A program made the position numbers and the translations under genes. From assembly GCA_029262635.1 (NCBI GenBank), contig JAJCZA010000020.1, positions 1 through 64,000 on the forward strand: DNA of 64,000 nucleotides, in the 5' to 3' direction. This document shows, piece after piece, positions 1 to 9,481 of the stretch. The notes under the pieces were generated by a model. It saw only the letters and a program-made list of their open reading frames with translations, did no database searches and was not told the origin of the DNA. Source of the stretch: Vampirovibrionales bacterium. Its GTDB lineage: Bacteria > Cyanobacteriota > Vampirovibrionia > Vampirovibrionales > Vampirovibrionaceae. Every line of letters begins with the position of its first letter. Within the stretch, counting starts at the first letter, position 1.

Positions 1-122
1 TAGAAGGAATGAATTCTCGTATCCGTCACTATTTAGCAAGATTTCGACGGAAAACATTTTGCTATTCAAAATCAAAATCAATGGTCGTCGCAAGCCTTAA
101 ATTACTTTTTGCATTAAAACTC

Positions 123-914
123 TCAAATAGTTAGCAACACCGTTTTTTCTTGCTTAGATAATCTATACATCTTGGCAGATAGAACCTCCGTTCTTTCTTG
201 CCTAAGGAGGAAAGAAAGAGGGGACTCACTGACAGCGTTTTGGACAGAGGTTTTGGATTTCCAATCTCCGTCCTCATCCTCTGGATAAATAGTTTCAAGG
301 GATATAAAGCTACCATAGTCCTGAAACACGAGCATTTTTTCAGCCTCGCTTTCAGAATACTCATAAGTTTCCATCAATTCCATTTTGACTTCTTGAAAAG
401 TCGGAATACGTTTATATTTTTGTTCAAGTTTTTTTGTTGTTCTGTATATCTGTCTCTCTTCCTTACGAGACTTGCTAGGTAAAGTATCGGTTCTTTTCAG
501 CTCATCGCGTATTGAGCCTAGAATTCTTTGTCTTAGATAAAAGTGCCCTCGGTTTAAATTTTTTTCAGTTAGCTCTCCCTCAAAGCGTCGGATACCATCT
601 AATAGACCTTCTAGGCCCGCATTAATGATATCTCCTAGTTCTACAGAGGGGGGAAGTTGGCCCTTCATGTGGTAAGCAATCCTATAAGCGAGAGGGAGTA
701 ATTGTTTTACGGCTTTGTCTTCTCCCTCTCGGGGGAGCGTCCTATCTCTTTTAGGTTGGTTTTCTGGAGTTTCCTCTTCGAGAAGATCTGTTATTTCGAA
801 CGTGTCATCGGCTTCATCGAAGTCGCCTTGGAACCGAACCGGTTTCGTTTTTTCTGGCTGGGCTGCAAAAACGAGGCTTATTCCCGATTGAGAGGAAATC
901 ACGGGTGATAACAT
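123..914 (-). CDS. FliA/WhiG-type RNA polymerase sigma factor, C-terminally truncated
   Basis: A sigma-70 family protein of 263 aa. After a low-complexity N-terminal extension (about residues 1-65), sigma region 2 is clear: LLPLAYRIAYHM, then GQLPPSVELGDIINAGLEGL, as in FliA/WhiG, followed by RQRILGSIRDELK. A region 3-like helix follows (LPSKSRKEERQIY, then IPTFQEVKMEL). Region 4 starts (LSKQEKTVLL) but stops after LTI, so the -35-binding helix-turn-helix is missing; neither other frame downstream restores a convincing one before the window edge. The start at 914 follows AAGG at about 8 nt. The extension holds PVRFQG (residues 25-30), a motif shared with other proteins here. The family reads flagellar and late genes; with region 4 gone the role is doubtful. 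It may be a decaying gene or one broken by a frameshift. Confidence 0.8.
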   Translation of the reverse strand: MLSPVISSQSGISLVFAAQPEKTKPVRFQGDFDEADDTFEITDLLEEETPENQPKRDRTLPREGEDKAVKQLLPLAYRIAYHMKGQLPPSVELGDIINAGLEGLLDGIRRFEGELTEKNLNRGHFYLRQRILGSIRDELKRTDTLPSKSRKEERQIYRTTKKLEQKYKRIPTFQEVKMELMETYEYSESEAEKMLVFQDYGSFISLETIYPEDEDGDWKSKTSVQNAVSESPLSFLLRQERTEVLSAKMYRLSKQEKTVLLTI

Positions 915-1388
915 GGGAGAGCCTTTATATTGACTGAGGGCTGTAAGATAGAATGGTAGACACTACTAGTTCACGATTAGATCCGTGAAAGGGAGAAATT
1001 GATCAAGGGGTTTCATTTCGTTACAAATGAGTTGTTACAAAGCTTTTACGCAACAAGCCCTAAATAAAGCCTGCTTTGCAGGCCCAAAAAAAAGCCCCTA
1101 TATTTTCATACAGGGGACATCACAACATCTCTGTCTCTCTCTTTTTAAATCAGACACCATGCAAGTTCGAAGGGGGATAAACTTGAGGTGTAAAAGCTCT
1201 TTCCTTGGTTTTTACCAAGGGGAATTTTTGATTTTGAATAGCTTATGCGCTATATAATAATAAAAACATTATTAAGGCTAAAATTGCTTCAAAGTATCTA
1301 AATTATATCCATTTCGATACATTTTTTAGCTAAAAGGGCAAAATCCACTGTAGATAAAGGGTTTTCAGCTTTACATTAACCCGGTTCT
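915..1388. other. Intergenic region between sigma factor and nadC
   Basis: No convincing gene in 474 bp. It holds one strong minus-strand terminator (1086-1116), a GCCTGC/GCAGGC hairpin just beside it (1068-1083), and a CCTTGG/CCAAGG hairpin near 1203-1220. On the minus strand directly after nadC, a stretch reads as 20-odd protein-like residues (ending KKCIEMDII) without a start codon; it may be a gene remnant or chance. Confidence 0.4.
1086..1116 (-). terminator. Rho-independent terminator downstream of nadBC
   Basis: On the minus strand a 9-bp stem (CCCCTGTAT paired with ATATAGGGG, one G-U) with a 4-nt loop is followed by C and eight T. It lies about 270 nt after nadC and ahead of the sigma gene, so it probably ends the nadB-nadC transcript. 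Confidence 0.75.
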
Positions 1389-2231
1389 TCAGGAAAAATC
1401 AAGACCAATATCGATCATGGGGGCACCGAGGGTAATTTTACTGGTCGAAATAAAGGAAACGCCCGTCTCCGCAATAGCCCGTATTTGGCTTAAAGTAATC
1501 CCTCCACTTGCTTCAGCAATGGCTTTTCCGTTGATAGTGGCCACCGCCTGACAAAGGGTGGCCGGGTCCATATTGTCCAGTAAAATAATATCCGCACCGG
1601 ATTCTACGGCCTCTTTTACCTGTTCCAACGTGTCAACTTCCACTTCAATGGTAGCTGTGTGGGATAAATGTTGTCGAAGTTCGTCAACCGCTTTTTTAAT
1701 ACTGCCGACTGCTTTAATATGGTTATCTTTCAGCATAGCGGAACTGCCCAAATTAAATCGATGAGGTGACCCACCGCCATGGAGCACGGCTTGTTTTTCA
1801 AGAAAACGAAGTCCAGGCGTAGTTTTTCGTGTATCAGTTACTTTCGCGGAAGTTCCGGCAATAGCATCTGCATAACGCCGAGTCTCCGTAGCAATTCCGC
1901 TCAGGTGCTGCAAAAAATTAAGGGCTACCCGTTCAGCCTTAAGAAGGGAAGCGGTTTGTCCTTGCACGGTTAAAACCTTATCGCCCGCCTGAAGCGAGTC
2001 GCCATCTGATACGCTTAAATCCAGCTTCAATGCAGGATCAACAGCCCAAAAAACTTGGCACGCTATATCTAATCCAGAGATAACACAGGCTTCTCGAACG
2101 GATAGGCTTCCGGTGCTCTGATTTTCAGGAGTGTTAAGAACGGCCAGATTGTCCGTTGTGACATCGCCCTGCCCTAGATCTTCTAGTAAGGCTTCTGTTA
2201 TCAGTTTTTTGATAACGGGAATAACGGTCAT
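1389..2231 (-). CDS. nadC: Nicotinate-nucleotide pyrophosphorylase (quinolinate phosphoribosyltransferase)
   Basis: Converts quinolinate and PRPP to nicotinate mononucleotide, CO2 and PPi in cytosolic de novo NAD synthesis. The 280-aa length is normal. Family signatures are present in order: EDLGQGDVTTD near the N-terminus, ALNFLQHLSGIAT, DTRKTTPGLRFLEKQAV, GGGSPHRFNLGSSAMLKDNH, VEVDTLEQV, IILLDNM, and the C-terminal EASGGITLSQIRAIAETGV. The start overlaps the nadB stop by 4 bp, so the two genes are translationally coupled, in the order nadB then nadC. nadA (quinolinate synthase) is not in the window. Confidence 0.96.
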   Translation of the reverse strand: MTVIPVIKKLITEALLEDLGQGDVTTDNLAVLNTPENQSTGSLSVREACVISGLDIACQVFWAVDPALKLDLSVSDGDSLQAGDKVLTVQGQTASLLKAERVALNFLQHLSGIATETRRYADAIAGTSAKVTDTRKTTPGLRFLEKQAVLHGGGSPHRFNLGSSAMLKDNHIKAVGSIKKAVDELRQHLSHTATIEVEVDTLEQVKEAVESGADIILLDNMDPATLCQAVATINGKAIAEASGGITLSQIRAIAETGVSFISTSKITLGAPMIDIGLDFS

Positions 2232-3880
2232 CCACTGACTCCTAAGGAAACAGCGTCTCGTCTCATACGGGGAACTTGTGTGCTATGTCGAGCTTCTGGT
2301 AAGGCATCCGGGTAATCCTCCCGATGGTGAGCCCCTCGACTTTCTTTTCGGGCTAACGCCGCTTCGGTAATTAAACGGGCCAAAAGCAATTGATTTACAT
2401 AATCAATGCCCAACGGCGCATATTTCCAATAATTCATCTGGCTGGCTTGATCTTCAAGGTTTTTAATCTCAAAGAGAGCTTGCTTAAGGGCTTTTTCTGT
2501 TCGGACAATGCCAACATATCGCCACATTAGCTGATGTAAGGCTTCCACATCAGCTTCCAATGATTCTGACAAATCAAAACAGTAATTAACGGGCTCTAAT
2601 TTAACTAAGGAAGTAAGGGTAGATGGGATCTCTTCTGGTGAAAACTCATCGCCAATGGCTATGGCGCAATTTTTTGCCAAAACCACACATTCCAACAAAG
2701 AGTTGCTGGCTAGGCGGTTTCCACCATGGAGTCCTGTCCAAACAGTTTCACCCACAACAAACAAACCATCAACCTTGGTTCGACCGCTCAAGTCTACTTC
2801 AACACCACCCATAATATAATGAGCCGCTGGCGCCACAGGCATCTGGTTTTTCCTAATATCAATTCCAAATTGCTCCGCCGCTTTTAGAATGGAAGGAAAA
2901 CGCTTCTCAATCTTCTTATCAGGCAGGTGGGTAATATCTAAATAGACATGACTCAAGGAAGCGTCTTGTTTTATCAGGCCAGCCGTCTCATGTTGTTTTT
3001 CAATTTCACGATAAATGGCTCGGGTCACCACATCACGAGGCGCCAACTCACCTCTTGGATCGTAATTTGAGGTAAACGGCTCTCCATGAACATTCCTTAA
3101 AATACCTCCTTCTCCCCGAAGGGCTTCGGAGATGAGAAAATGGGCTTTTCCATCAAGAAAAAAAGCGGTGGGATGAAACTGAACAAATTCCATGTCATGT
3201 AAAACACAATCAGCAGAATAAGCTAACGAAAATCCATTTCCCGTCGCTCCTTCCGGATTTGTACTTTGAGCAAAAAGGCGTCCTAGGCCACCGGTTGCCA
3301 GAATCGTGTACTGAGACAGAATCATTAACTCTCTCTGGTTTTTATATTCAATGGCCCGGCACCCATAACAACGGCCGTCCTTGGAAAACAGCTCGGAGAC
3401 CTCGCAGAACTCGAGCACTTCAATATTAGGATCCTCATGTACCCGATTGACCAAGGTCATTTCAACCTGTTTTCCGGTGGCATCACCTCCTGCGTGAAGG
3501 ATTCGACGGACACTATGCCCGGCTTCCAATGTTAACTCAAGTTCACCTAGTTCATTAGTATCGAAAGGGACGCCCATCAATAGTAGTTCGGAAATAGCCT
3601 GATACCCATCTCCTAGAATACGTCGAACGACTTCCTCTTTACAGAGTTCAGAGCCAACATTCAGGGTGTCCTGCACGTGAAGTTCAAGTGAATCACCACT
3701 ATTTTCCGGCAAAACAGCGGCAATACCACCTTGAGCATATCGAGAGTTATTTTCTGACAAAGCGTTCTTGGTGATAATCAAGACTCGAACCCCAGCCTTG
3801 GAAAGTTTTAACGCCGTAAACAAACCCGAAATACCGCTACCAATAATTACTGCCGGTATGGACTTGGTTTCAAAACTCAC
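2228..3880 (-). CDS. nadB: L-aspartate oxidase
   Basis: FAD enzyme that oxidises L-aspartate to iminoaspartate, the first step of de novo NAD synthesis. At 550 aa it matches the family. Visible are the dinucleotide fold GSGISGLFTALKLS at residue 13 on, SRYAQGGIAAVL, the conserved HSVRRILHAGGDATGKQ, the substrate-side MEFVQFHPTAF, ISEALRGEGGILRN, PAAHYIMGGVEVDL and GLHGGNRLASNSLLE, which separate NadB from succinate dehydrogenase. First gene of the nadB-nadC unit. It is divergent from rimP across a 267-bp gap that should hold both promoters. Confidence 0.96.
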   Translation of the reverse strand: MSFETKSIPAVIIGSGISGLFTALKLSKAGVRVLIITKNALSENNSRYAQGGIAAVLPENSGDSLELHVQDTLNVGSELCKEEVVRRILGDGYQAISELLLMGVPFDTNELGELELTLEAGHSVRRILHAGGDATGKQVEMTLVNRVHEDPNIEVLEFCEVSELFSKDGRCYGCRAIEYKNQRELMILSQYTILATGGLGRLFAQSTNPEGATGNGFSLAYSADCVLHDMEFVQFHPTAFFLDGKAHFLISEALRGEGGILRNVHGEPFTSNYDPRGELAPRDVVTRAIYREIEKQHETAGLIKQDASLSHVYLDITHLPDKKIEKRFPSILKAAEQFGIDIRKNQMPVAPAAHYIMGGVEVDLSGRTKVDGLFVVGETVWTGLHGGNRLASNSLLECVVLAKNCAIAIGDEFSPEEIPSTLTSLVKLEPVNYCFDLSESLEADVEALHQLMWRYVGIVRTEKALKQALFEIKNLEDQASQMNYWKYAPLGIDYVNQLLLARLITEAALARKESRGAHHREDYPDALPEARHSTQVPRMRRDAVSLGVSG

Positions 3881-4083
3881 GCCAGATTTATCTCCGATTT
3901 TAATTCTTAAGTGAACAAACCGCTCAAACTTGAAAAGCGGATTATAGCACTAACGTATTTAAAAAGCTTTCAAACTAACCCATGAATAAGCTTGTTAGAG
4001 ACGCCCTCTTTATACTTTCTCAAACCCGATTGAATTTCACCTATTTTATGATAGGATGTCTGCCATAACTTTTTGATTTAATC

Positions 4084-4118
4084 AGAAAGTGGGTGATTTC
4101 CGCCCACTTTCTTTTTTT
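4084..4118 (+). terminator. Intrinsic terminator in the rimP leader (candidate attenuator)
   Basis: A perfect 10-bp stem (AGAAAGTGGG at 4084-4093, CCCACTTTCT at 4103-4112) with a 9-nt loop runs into seven T. It sits only 29 nt before the rimP start and no gene precedes it on this strand. A possible -10 element, TATGAT (4047-4052), lies just upstream. The arrangement suggests premature termination of the rimP-nusA-infB transcript. In E. coli this operon is known to be autoregulated by NusA; regulation here is inference. Confidence 0.7.
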
Positions 4119-4147
4119 AGACCTTCTAATTTAAAAGGAGTCGCCCT

Positions 4148-4732
4148 TTGGGCAATAAACGTAATATACCGCTAGATCCCGAAGCTATCCAGCAAATTGA
4201 GCAGGATGTATTAACGCTTTTGGAAAAAACACTGGACACTGAATTTCCAGGAGAGTTTTTTGCGTTAAACGTTCAATTGGAAAAAGAGTTTGGCAATTGG
4301 TATTTACGCGCTTATATTGCCCGCCCATTTCAGGGTAAAATCGACGGAACACTCCCCGTGTCTATCAAGAATTGTGAAGACATCAGTCGCCTGTTGGACC
4401 CCATGCTAGACGAACTAAAGAGCTTGGAACCCTTGTCGTATAATCTGGAGGTCAGCTCGCCCGGTCTGTTTAGAGAGTTGACGACGGAACGCGAATTCCA
4501 ATTTTATCAGGGTTGCTCGGTTAAGGTTAGTCCTAAAGAGACGGAGACGGGTCCAGAAGCAAACAAGCCTTTCCAACAGGGGGTTATAAAAGGCTATAAC
4601 CCGACAACCCATACGTTAATCCTTATTCCTCTTCCAGAGGCGTTGTCTGAACAGCCTTCTGTTGAAATTTCTTTATCTCAGGTGTCACCACCGCTTTCCG
4701 TGACCCTTAGTCCCAGTGTTTCTAAAGTATAA
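4148..4732 (+). CDS. rimP: Ribosome maturation factor RimP
   Basis: Assists 30S subunit maturation. The 194-aa product is somewhat longer than the usual 150-170 aa because of a C-terminal extension. The family core is visible: DISRLLDPMLDEL, then LEVSSPGLFRELTTEREFQ (about residues 100-118), then the beta-barrel part with GVIKGYNPTTHTL. The start is TTG, chosen because AAGGAG at 4135-4140 lies 7 nt upstream and no in-frame ATG fits. First gene of rimP-nusA-ylxR-infB-rbfA, a conserved order. Confidence 0.93.
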   Translation: MGNKRNIPLDPEAIQQIEQDVLTLLEKTLDTEFPGEFFALNVQLEKEFGNWYLRAYIARPFQGKIDGTLPVSIKNCEDISRLLDPMLDELKSLEPLSYNLEVSSPGLFRELTTEREFQFYQGCSVKVSPKETETGPEANKPFQQGVIKGYNPTTHTLILIPLPEALSEQPSVEISLSQVSPPLSVTLSPSVSKV

Positions 4733-4778
4733 ATCAGGTAATAGTAATTAATATTAACGATGAACGGAGCTTTCCAAA

Positions 4779-6149
4779 ATGGTCAAACCGATTAAAATTG
4801 GTCCCGCCCTGGTTGAACACGTTGAACTCCTCGAACGTGAACGGGGAATTCCAAAAGATGTTACCCTTGATGCCCTAAAAGAAGCTATGTTGGCCGCTTA
4901 TAAGCGTTATGCTAAACTCCCAACCATTGAGGGCTATGAATGTCAATTGATTGAGCGAACGGGCGAAATCAGTTTATTCCTTGTTCAAGAGGTTGTCGAA
5001 AAAAGGAACCCTGAACTAGAAGAAGAAGGGCTTGAGCATACGGAAATCACCCTGGAAGAAGCGAGAAAGTTAAAAGCCGACGCCGATGTTGGTGACTTAC
5101 TTGAAATTGAAGTAACCCCTGACGATTTTGGCCGAATTGCGGCCCAATCCGCTAAGCAGGTCATTACTCAGCGTATTCGAGAAGCCGAAAAAATGCTGAT
5201 TCTCAAAGAGTTTGAAGAGAAAAAAGGCCTCGTAACCACCGGAATTGTGCAACGGATTGAAGGCCGAAATGTGGTTGTTAATATTGGAAAAAGCGAAGCG
5301 GTTTTACCACCAAGAGAACAGCTCCCCGGTGAATACTACCGAGTGGGCAACAAACTCCGGGTTTACGTGGCCGATATTCGAGAGTCAGGCCGGGTCCCTC
5401 AGGTTATTGTTTCCCAAGCCCATCCTCAGATGGTTCGGGAAGTCTTCGAACTGGAAGTTCCCGAAATTGAGGACGGCATTATCGTCTTGAATAACATTGC
5501 CCGGGAAGCCGGATTCCGAACCAAGGTTGCTGTTAGCTCAACGGATCCAGAAGTCGATCCGCAAGGTGCTTGTATTGGAACCCGTGGTAGCCGGATTCAG
5601 GCCATTGTCAACGAGTTGAAAAACGAAAAAATTGATATCATTCGTTACTCGGATGATCCGGTGGATTATATTGTTAATGCGCTGGCTCCCGCTAAAATTG
5701 TCAACGTTTATATTGATTTTTCAAGAGAAGACTTGAAACAGGCACTGGTTGTTGTTCCTGACGATCAATTAAGTCTTGCTATTGGCCGGGACGGGCAGAA
5801 TGTCCGTCTTGCCGCTAAGCTTACCGGTTATAAGCTAGACATTAAAAGTGTTAATACCATTGAAAATGAAGGCTTACCACTTCATATCTACGAACAGTAC
5901 TATGGTGATCCTGAAGAAGCAGAAGCGGAACAAGCCAGAGCCGTGGCTGGAGAACTCCCTGTAGAAGGACCCTCGAAAGAAGTACCGGTTCTGGAAACCG
6001 AAACCGAAATTACAGCAGGTGAAGAGGAAGCCGAAAACGAAACGCCTGAAAAACTAGAGGAAGTAGAAGTTTCGGCTGAAGAGGTCGAGAGCGAGCCTGT
6101 AGCTGAGGAAGAAGTTGCTACCGAAGCGGAACCCGAAGTAACCCATTGA
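4779..6149 (+). CDS. nusA: Transcription termination/antitermination factor NusA
   Basis: Binds RNA polymerase and nascent RNA, modulating pausing, termination and antitermination. At 456 aa it has an N-terminal polymerase-binding domain (1-125), an S1 domain (about 145-215, containing GLVTTGIVQRIEGRNVVVNI), and two KH domains (about 225-375) with GACIGTRGSRIQAIVNEL and SLAIGRDGQNVRLAAKLTG. A strongly acidic Glu-rich tail (about 385-456) replaces the C-terminal repeats of proteobacterial NusA. Its stop codon overlaps the start of ylxR. The neighbouring rimP and infB confirm the identity. Confidence 0.97.
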   Translation: MVKPIKIGPALVEHVELLERERGIPKDVTLDALKEAMLAAYKRYAKLPTIEGYECQLIERTGEISLFLVQEVVEKRNPELEEEGLEHTEITLEEARKLKADADVGDLLEIEVTPDDFGRIAAQSAKQVITQRIREAEKMLILKEFEEKKGLVTTGIVQRIEGRNVVVNIGKSEAVLPPREQLPGEYYRVGNKLRVYVADIRESGRVPQVIVSQAHPQMVREVFELEVPEIEDGIIVLNNIAREAGFRTKVAVSSTDPEVDPQGACIGTRGSRIQAIVNELKNEKIDIIRYSDDPVDYIVNALAPAKIVNVYIDFSREDLKQALVVVPDDQLSLAIGRDGQNVRLAAKLTGYKLDIKSVNTIENEGLPLHIYEQYYGDPEEAEAEQARAVAGELPVEGPSKEVPVLETETEITAGEEEAENETPEKLEEVEVSAEEVESEPVAEEEVATEAEPEVTH

Positions 6150-6424
6150 GCTTAAAAGAAAAACAATCCATTATAAGGGTTCGGCGGTGCATAAGCTGTC
6201 GAACCCTTAAGCCTTCTTTAGAACTGATTCAAATCACTTATTCATCAATAGAAAAATGTTTTTCGTTAAATCAAAATCCGCCATTAAATGGGCGTTCTGC
6301 CTACCTTTGTCCGAATCCTGAATGTTACCAAATGGCACAAAAAGGAAAGAAGTTGGAAAAGGCGTTGAAAAGAGCGATCCCGAGTGATATATTAGAAGGT
6401 CTAAGTCAGGTTTTTCGTTTTTAA
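6146..6424 (+). CDS. ylxR: YlxR family RNA-binding protein
   Basis: Small basic protein (92 aa) of the YlxR/DUF448 family, found between nusA and infB in Firmicutes and Cyanobacteria. Diagnostic parts are RRCISCRTLKPSLELIQI near the N-terminus and GRSAYLCPNPECYQMAQKG, with KKLEKALKRAIP after it. The start is TTG at 6146, sharing bases with the nusA stop (TTGA), a coupling that fixes the start. Family members are reported as nucleic-acid binding; the exact role here is unknown. Confidence 0.92.
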   Translation: MSLKEKQSIIRVRRCISCRTLKPSLELIQITYSSIEKCFSLNQNPPLNGRSAYLCPNPECYQMAQKGKKLEKALKRAIPSDILEGLSQVFRF

Positions 6425-6444
6425 ATAAGGATATTAGAGAACCC

Positions 6445-9105
6445 GTGACCCCAAAAGTACGCGTTTATGAACTTTCAAAAGCACTTGATCTTTCCAATAA
6501 GGAAGTGATGACTTTATTAAGTAAAGAATTTGCTGTTTCTGTCAAAAGTCACTCCAGCTCGATTGATCAATCTATTGCAGACCAGCTTGTTGATAGGGTT
6601 AAAAAAGGAAGTGTTGCTAAAGCAACAGAAGCAAAAAAGCCCTCAAAAAAAACGGAGCCTGAACCCTTAAAGCCTGAAGAAGAGGAAGATCGCCCACGCA
6701 TTAAGTTGCGAAAGCGAGTCAAAGTGCCTCCTCCTGAGGCAGTGGAACAAGAAGAGGAAAAGTCCGACGAAACTCCAGAATTACCCGCAATAGAGGCCAC
6801 AGAAGCGACTGAATCACCCGTCCCTTATAATGGAGATATTCTTGATCCTGAAGAAGTAAAAGCCCGTCGAGAGAAGCTCCAGCAACAAGCTGAAGCGGAG
6901 AAAGAAGAACAGGCTGAAGACTTAACCGAACCTGAACGAATTGAAGTCGTTGAAAAGAAAAGTGCGATTAAAACACTAGAAACACCCAAAGGTAAAAAAC
7001 AGATGGAACCGACCCTGCACGGTAAGGCTCCTCGAAAGCTTGAATCCGCACCTCAGGCTCCTAAACCCATTCAGTCCGACTCAAAACATGCCCCTCCAAA
7101 ACAGCCACCACCTAAAGTTGCGGAAAAACCGAGTGGTGAAAGTTATAAACCTGGACAACGAAAATCAACTGTTCCTCCTCATATGCGGAAAAAAACGGTC
7201 CACGAGGGTAGCCTAGCTGTTCTCAAAAAAGGAAGTTCGAGAAAGCAAAAAGAAAAGAAGGAGGAAGAAGCTCCGGCTGAAGAGCTTCCTAAAGTGGTTA
7301 CCATTGACAATAAGCTTACGGTCACAGAACTAGCAGAGCTCTTGCGTACCCGTGAAACGGAAATTATTAAAACCGTTTTCATGAAAGGGATTGTGGTCAC
7401 GGTAAACCAGACACTGGATCCTGATTTTGCGAAAACGATCGCTGAAGAGCTTGAATTTGAGGTTCTTGAGTCAGATAAAAAAGATGAAGACGCTGAATAT
7501 AGCTCAACAGAAGCCCTTGAGAAAAAAGGGAAGCTGGACGATAAGAAATACAAAAACCTGAAGTCTCGCCCACCCGTTATTTCTATTATGGGACACGTCG
7601 ATCATGGTAAAACCTCGCTTCTTGATGCGATTCGGGAAACGCGCCATCAAATTGTGGATACCGAGGCAGGGGGTATCACCCAGAGTATTGGGGCCTACAC
7701 CGTTAAGAAAGGCGATAAAGAGATTGTCTTTTTGGATACACCCGGTCACGAAGCGTTCACAGCCATGCGGATGCGCGGTGCAAAGTCCACAGATATTGCC
7801 ATTCTCGTCGTTGCCGCTGATGACGGGGTCATGCCCCAAACGATTGAAGCGATTAACCATGCCAAAGCCGCGGAAATCCCGATTATTATTGCGGTCAATA
7901 AAATGGATAAGCCCGATGCGGATGCGGATCGGGTACTTAGTCAACTTGTTGAGCATGGATTGAACTCCGAGGACTGGGGTGGTGATACGCTGGTGAGTCG
8001 GGTCAGCGCACTTAAAAAAGAAAATCTGGATAGTGTACTGGATAATATCCTACTTGTGGCTGAGTTGCTGGACTTAAAAGCAGATACCACGGTTCCGGCG
8101 GAAGGGATTATTATTGAAGCCAAGCTCGATAAAAAGAAAGGTCCATTGGCCACAGCTTTGGTTCAAAACGGAACACTCAAAATCGGTGATAATATTATGA
8201 TTGGCCCTGTTGGTGGCCGGGTTCGGGCTTTGATCGATGATCAGGGAAAACGGATCAAAAAAGCCGGTCCAGCGACTCCAGTCAAAATTCTGGGACTCAG
8301 CAGTGTTCCCAATGCGGGCGACATGCTGAAAGTCATTACAGATGATAAAAAATTCAAACAGATGCTCACCTCTGAGCGGGATCGAGAACGGGAAAACCGA
8401 CTGGAACGTCGGCAAATTATGCCGGGTCTCCGTGCACCGCTGGAAGGGGAGGAAGTGGAAGAGCAATACATTCACTTTATTGTAAAAGCGGATACCCAAG
8501 GCTCAACAGAGGCTGTGAACGATGCGCTTTCCGCCTTATCTCATGACGAAATTAAGGTGAAGATTATTCATAGCGGAACCGGTGATATTTCGGAAGCCGA
8601 TGTCATGCTGGCTTCCGCAAGTAACGCAATTATCATCGCGTTTAACGTATTTGAGGACCAGAATGCGGGCTTAGCGGCGGAAAAAGCAGACGTAAGCATT
8701 CGGAAATATGATGTAATCTATCATATCGCTGAAGATGTTGAGAAAATCATGCTGGGTCAGTTATCTCCAGAAACCATTGAAACCGAAATCGGTCAGGCTG
8801 AAGTACGAGAGCTGTTTACGGCCGGAAAAACAGTTATTGCCGGTAGTATGGTCACTGAAGGAAAAATCTTGCGTCATGCGACGGTTCGAGTGATTCGGGG
8901 GGGACAGGAAGTTCATAAAGGTAACGTGGCTAATATCAAACGTTTTAAGGATGACGTTAAGGAAGTCGCCGGTGGCTTTGAATGTGGCATCACACTTTAC
9001 AACTTTAATGGCTTTGAAATTGGCGATGTGATGACTTTCTTTATTACAGAAGAAAAAGCTCGAACCAGTGATAGTATTAGGCGAACCAACACGCCGGTAT
9101 CATAG
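6445..9105 (+). CDS. infB: Translation initiation factor IF-2
   Basis: GTPase that brings initiator fMet-tRNA to the 30S subunit and promotes subunit joining. The 886-aa protein has an N-terminal IF2 motif ([15 protein letters not shown]), a long charged Pro/Lys/Glu linker to about residue 280, a second IF2_N segment, and the G domain: G1 [13 protein letters not shown]2 [11 protein letters not shown]3 [10 protein letters not shown]4 NKMD and G5 SAL. Domains II to IV follow. The start is GTG at 6445; no in-frame ATG lies nearby. The N-terminal linker is the usual variable part. Spacing to rbfA is 13 nt. Confidence 0.97.
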   Translation: MTPKVRVYELSKALDLSNKEVMTLLSKEFAVSVKSHSSSIDQSIADQLVDRVKKGSVAKATEAKKPSKKTEPEPLKPEEEEDRPRIKLRKRVKVPPPEAVEQEEEKSDETPELPAIEATEATESPVPYNGDILDPEEVKARREKLQQQAEAEKEEQAEDLTEPERIEVVEKKSAIKTLETPKGKKQMEPTLHGKAPRKLESAPQAPKPIQSDSKHAPPKQPPPKVAEKPSGESYKPGQRKSTVPPHMRKKTVHEGSLAVLKKGSSRKQKEKKEEEAPAEELPKVVTIDNKLTVTELAELLRTRETEIIKTVFMKGIVVTVNQTLDPDFAKTIAEELEFEVLESDKKDEDAEYSSTEALEKKGKLDDKKYKNLKSRPPVISIMGHVDHGKTSLLDAIRETRHQIVDTEAGGITQSIGAYTVKKGDKEIVFLDTPGHEAFTAMRMRGAKSTDIAILVVAADDGVMPQTIEAINHAKAAEIPIIIAVNKMDKPDADADRVLSQLVEHGLNSEDWGGDTLVSRVSALKKENLDSVLDNILLVAELLDLKADTTVPAEGIIIEAKLDKKKGPLATALVQNGTLKIGDNIMIGPVGGRVRALIDDQGKRIKKAGPATPVKILGLSSVPNAGDMLKVITDDKKFKQMLTSERDRERENRLERRQIMPGLRAPLEGEEVEEQYIHFIVKADTQGSTEAVNDALSALSHDEIKVKIIHSGTGDISEADVMLASASNAIIIAFNVFEDQNAGLAAEKADVSIRKYDVIYHIAEDVEKIMLGQLSPETIETEIGQAEVRELFTAGKTVIAGSMVTEGKILRHATVRVIRGGQEVHKGNVANIKRFKDDVKEVAGGFECGITLYNFNGFEIGDVMTFFITEEKARTSDSIRRTNTPVS

Positions 9106-9118
9106 AGGAACCCATTAG

Positions 9119-9481
9119 ATGGCACGGGAATTTAGCCGAGGCGACCGGGTACGTAAAGCCCTGATTCGTGAAATTAGTGACGTTTTGGCAACTGAGGTGA
9201 AAGAGCCTTTTCTCCGGGATAAGATTATTTCGGTTACTGACCTTGAGCTTTCTAAAGATTTTAGCCATGCCAAGGTTTTTCTGAGTATGTTGGGTTCTGA
9301 TGAGGACAAGGCGAAGGTCATGGAACTGATTGAGGAGTATGCTCCGAAAATCCGTACTCTTGTCGGCCGTCGACTTAAACTCAGATACACAACTAAGCTG
9401 GTTTTCCGATTTGACGACTCCCTTGAGCGAGGTACCCGGGTTAATGAACTTCTTAAAAAGATTGCCGATGAAAAAGGTTAG
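9119..9481 (+). CDS. rbfA: 30S ribosome-binding factor RbfA
   Basis: Binds the 30S subunit near the 5' end of 16S rRNA during late maturation and cold adaptation. The 120-aa length is typical. The KH-like fold can be followed from RVRKALIREISDVLATEV through KVFLSMLG to the family's conserved RTLVGRRLKLRYTTKLVFRFDDSLERG. GAGG lies 10-13 nt before the ATG. Last gene of the rimP operon; it converges on pdxA, with the two stop codons overlapping by 4 bp. Confidence 0.96.
   Translation: MAREFSRGDRVRKALIREISDVLATEVKEPFLRDKIISVTDLELSKDFSHAKVFLSMLGSDEDKAKVMELIEEYAPKIRTLVGRRLKLRYTTKLVFRFDDSLERGTRVNELLKKIADEKG

Noticed and set aside
1-122. A frame on the minus strand (ending near base 1) with EILLNSDGYENSF looks slightly like a helix-turn-helix that could complete the sigma factor.
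   Set aside because: It is about 25 codons too far from the region 4 start, in another frame, and separated by stops.
1027-1257. 76-aa plus-strand ORF.
   Set aside because: It runs through the terminator hairpins, has no ribosome site and unlikely composition.
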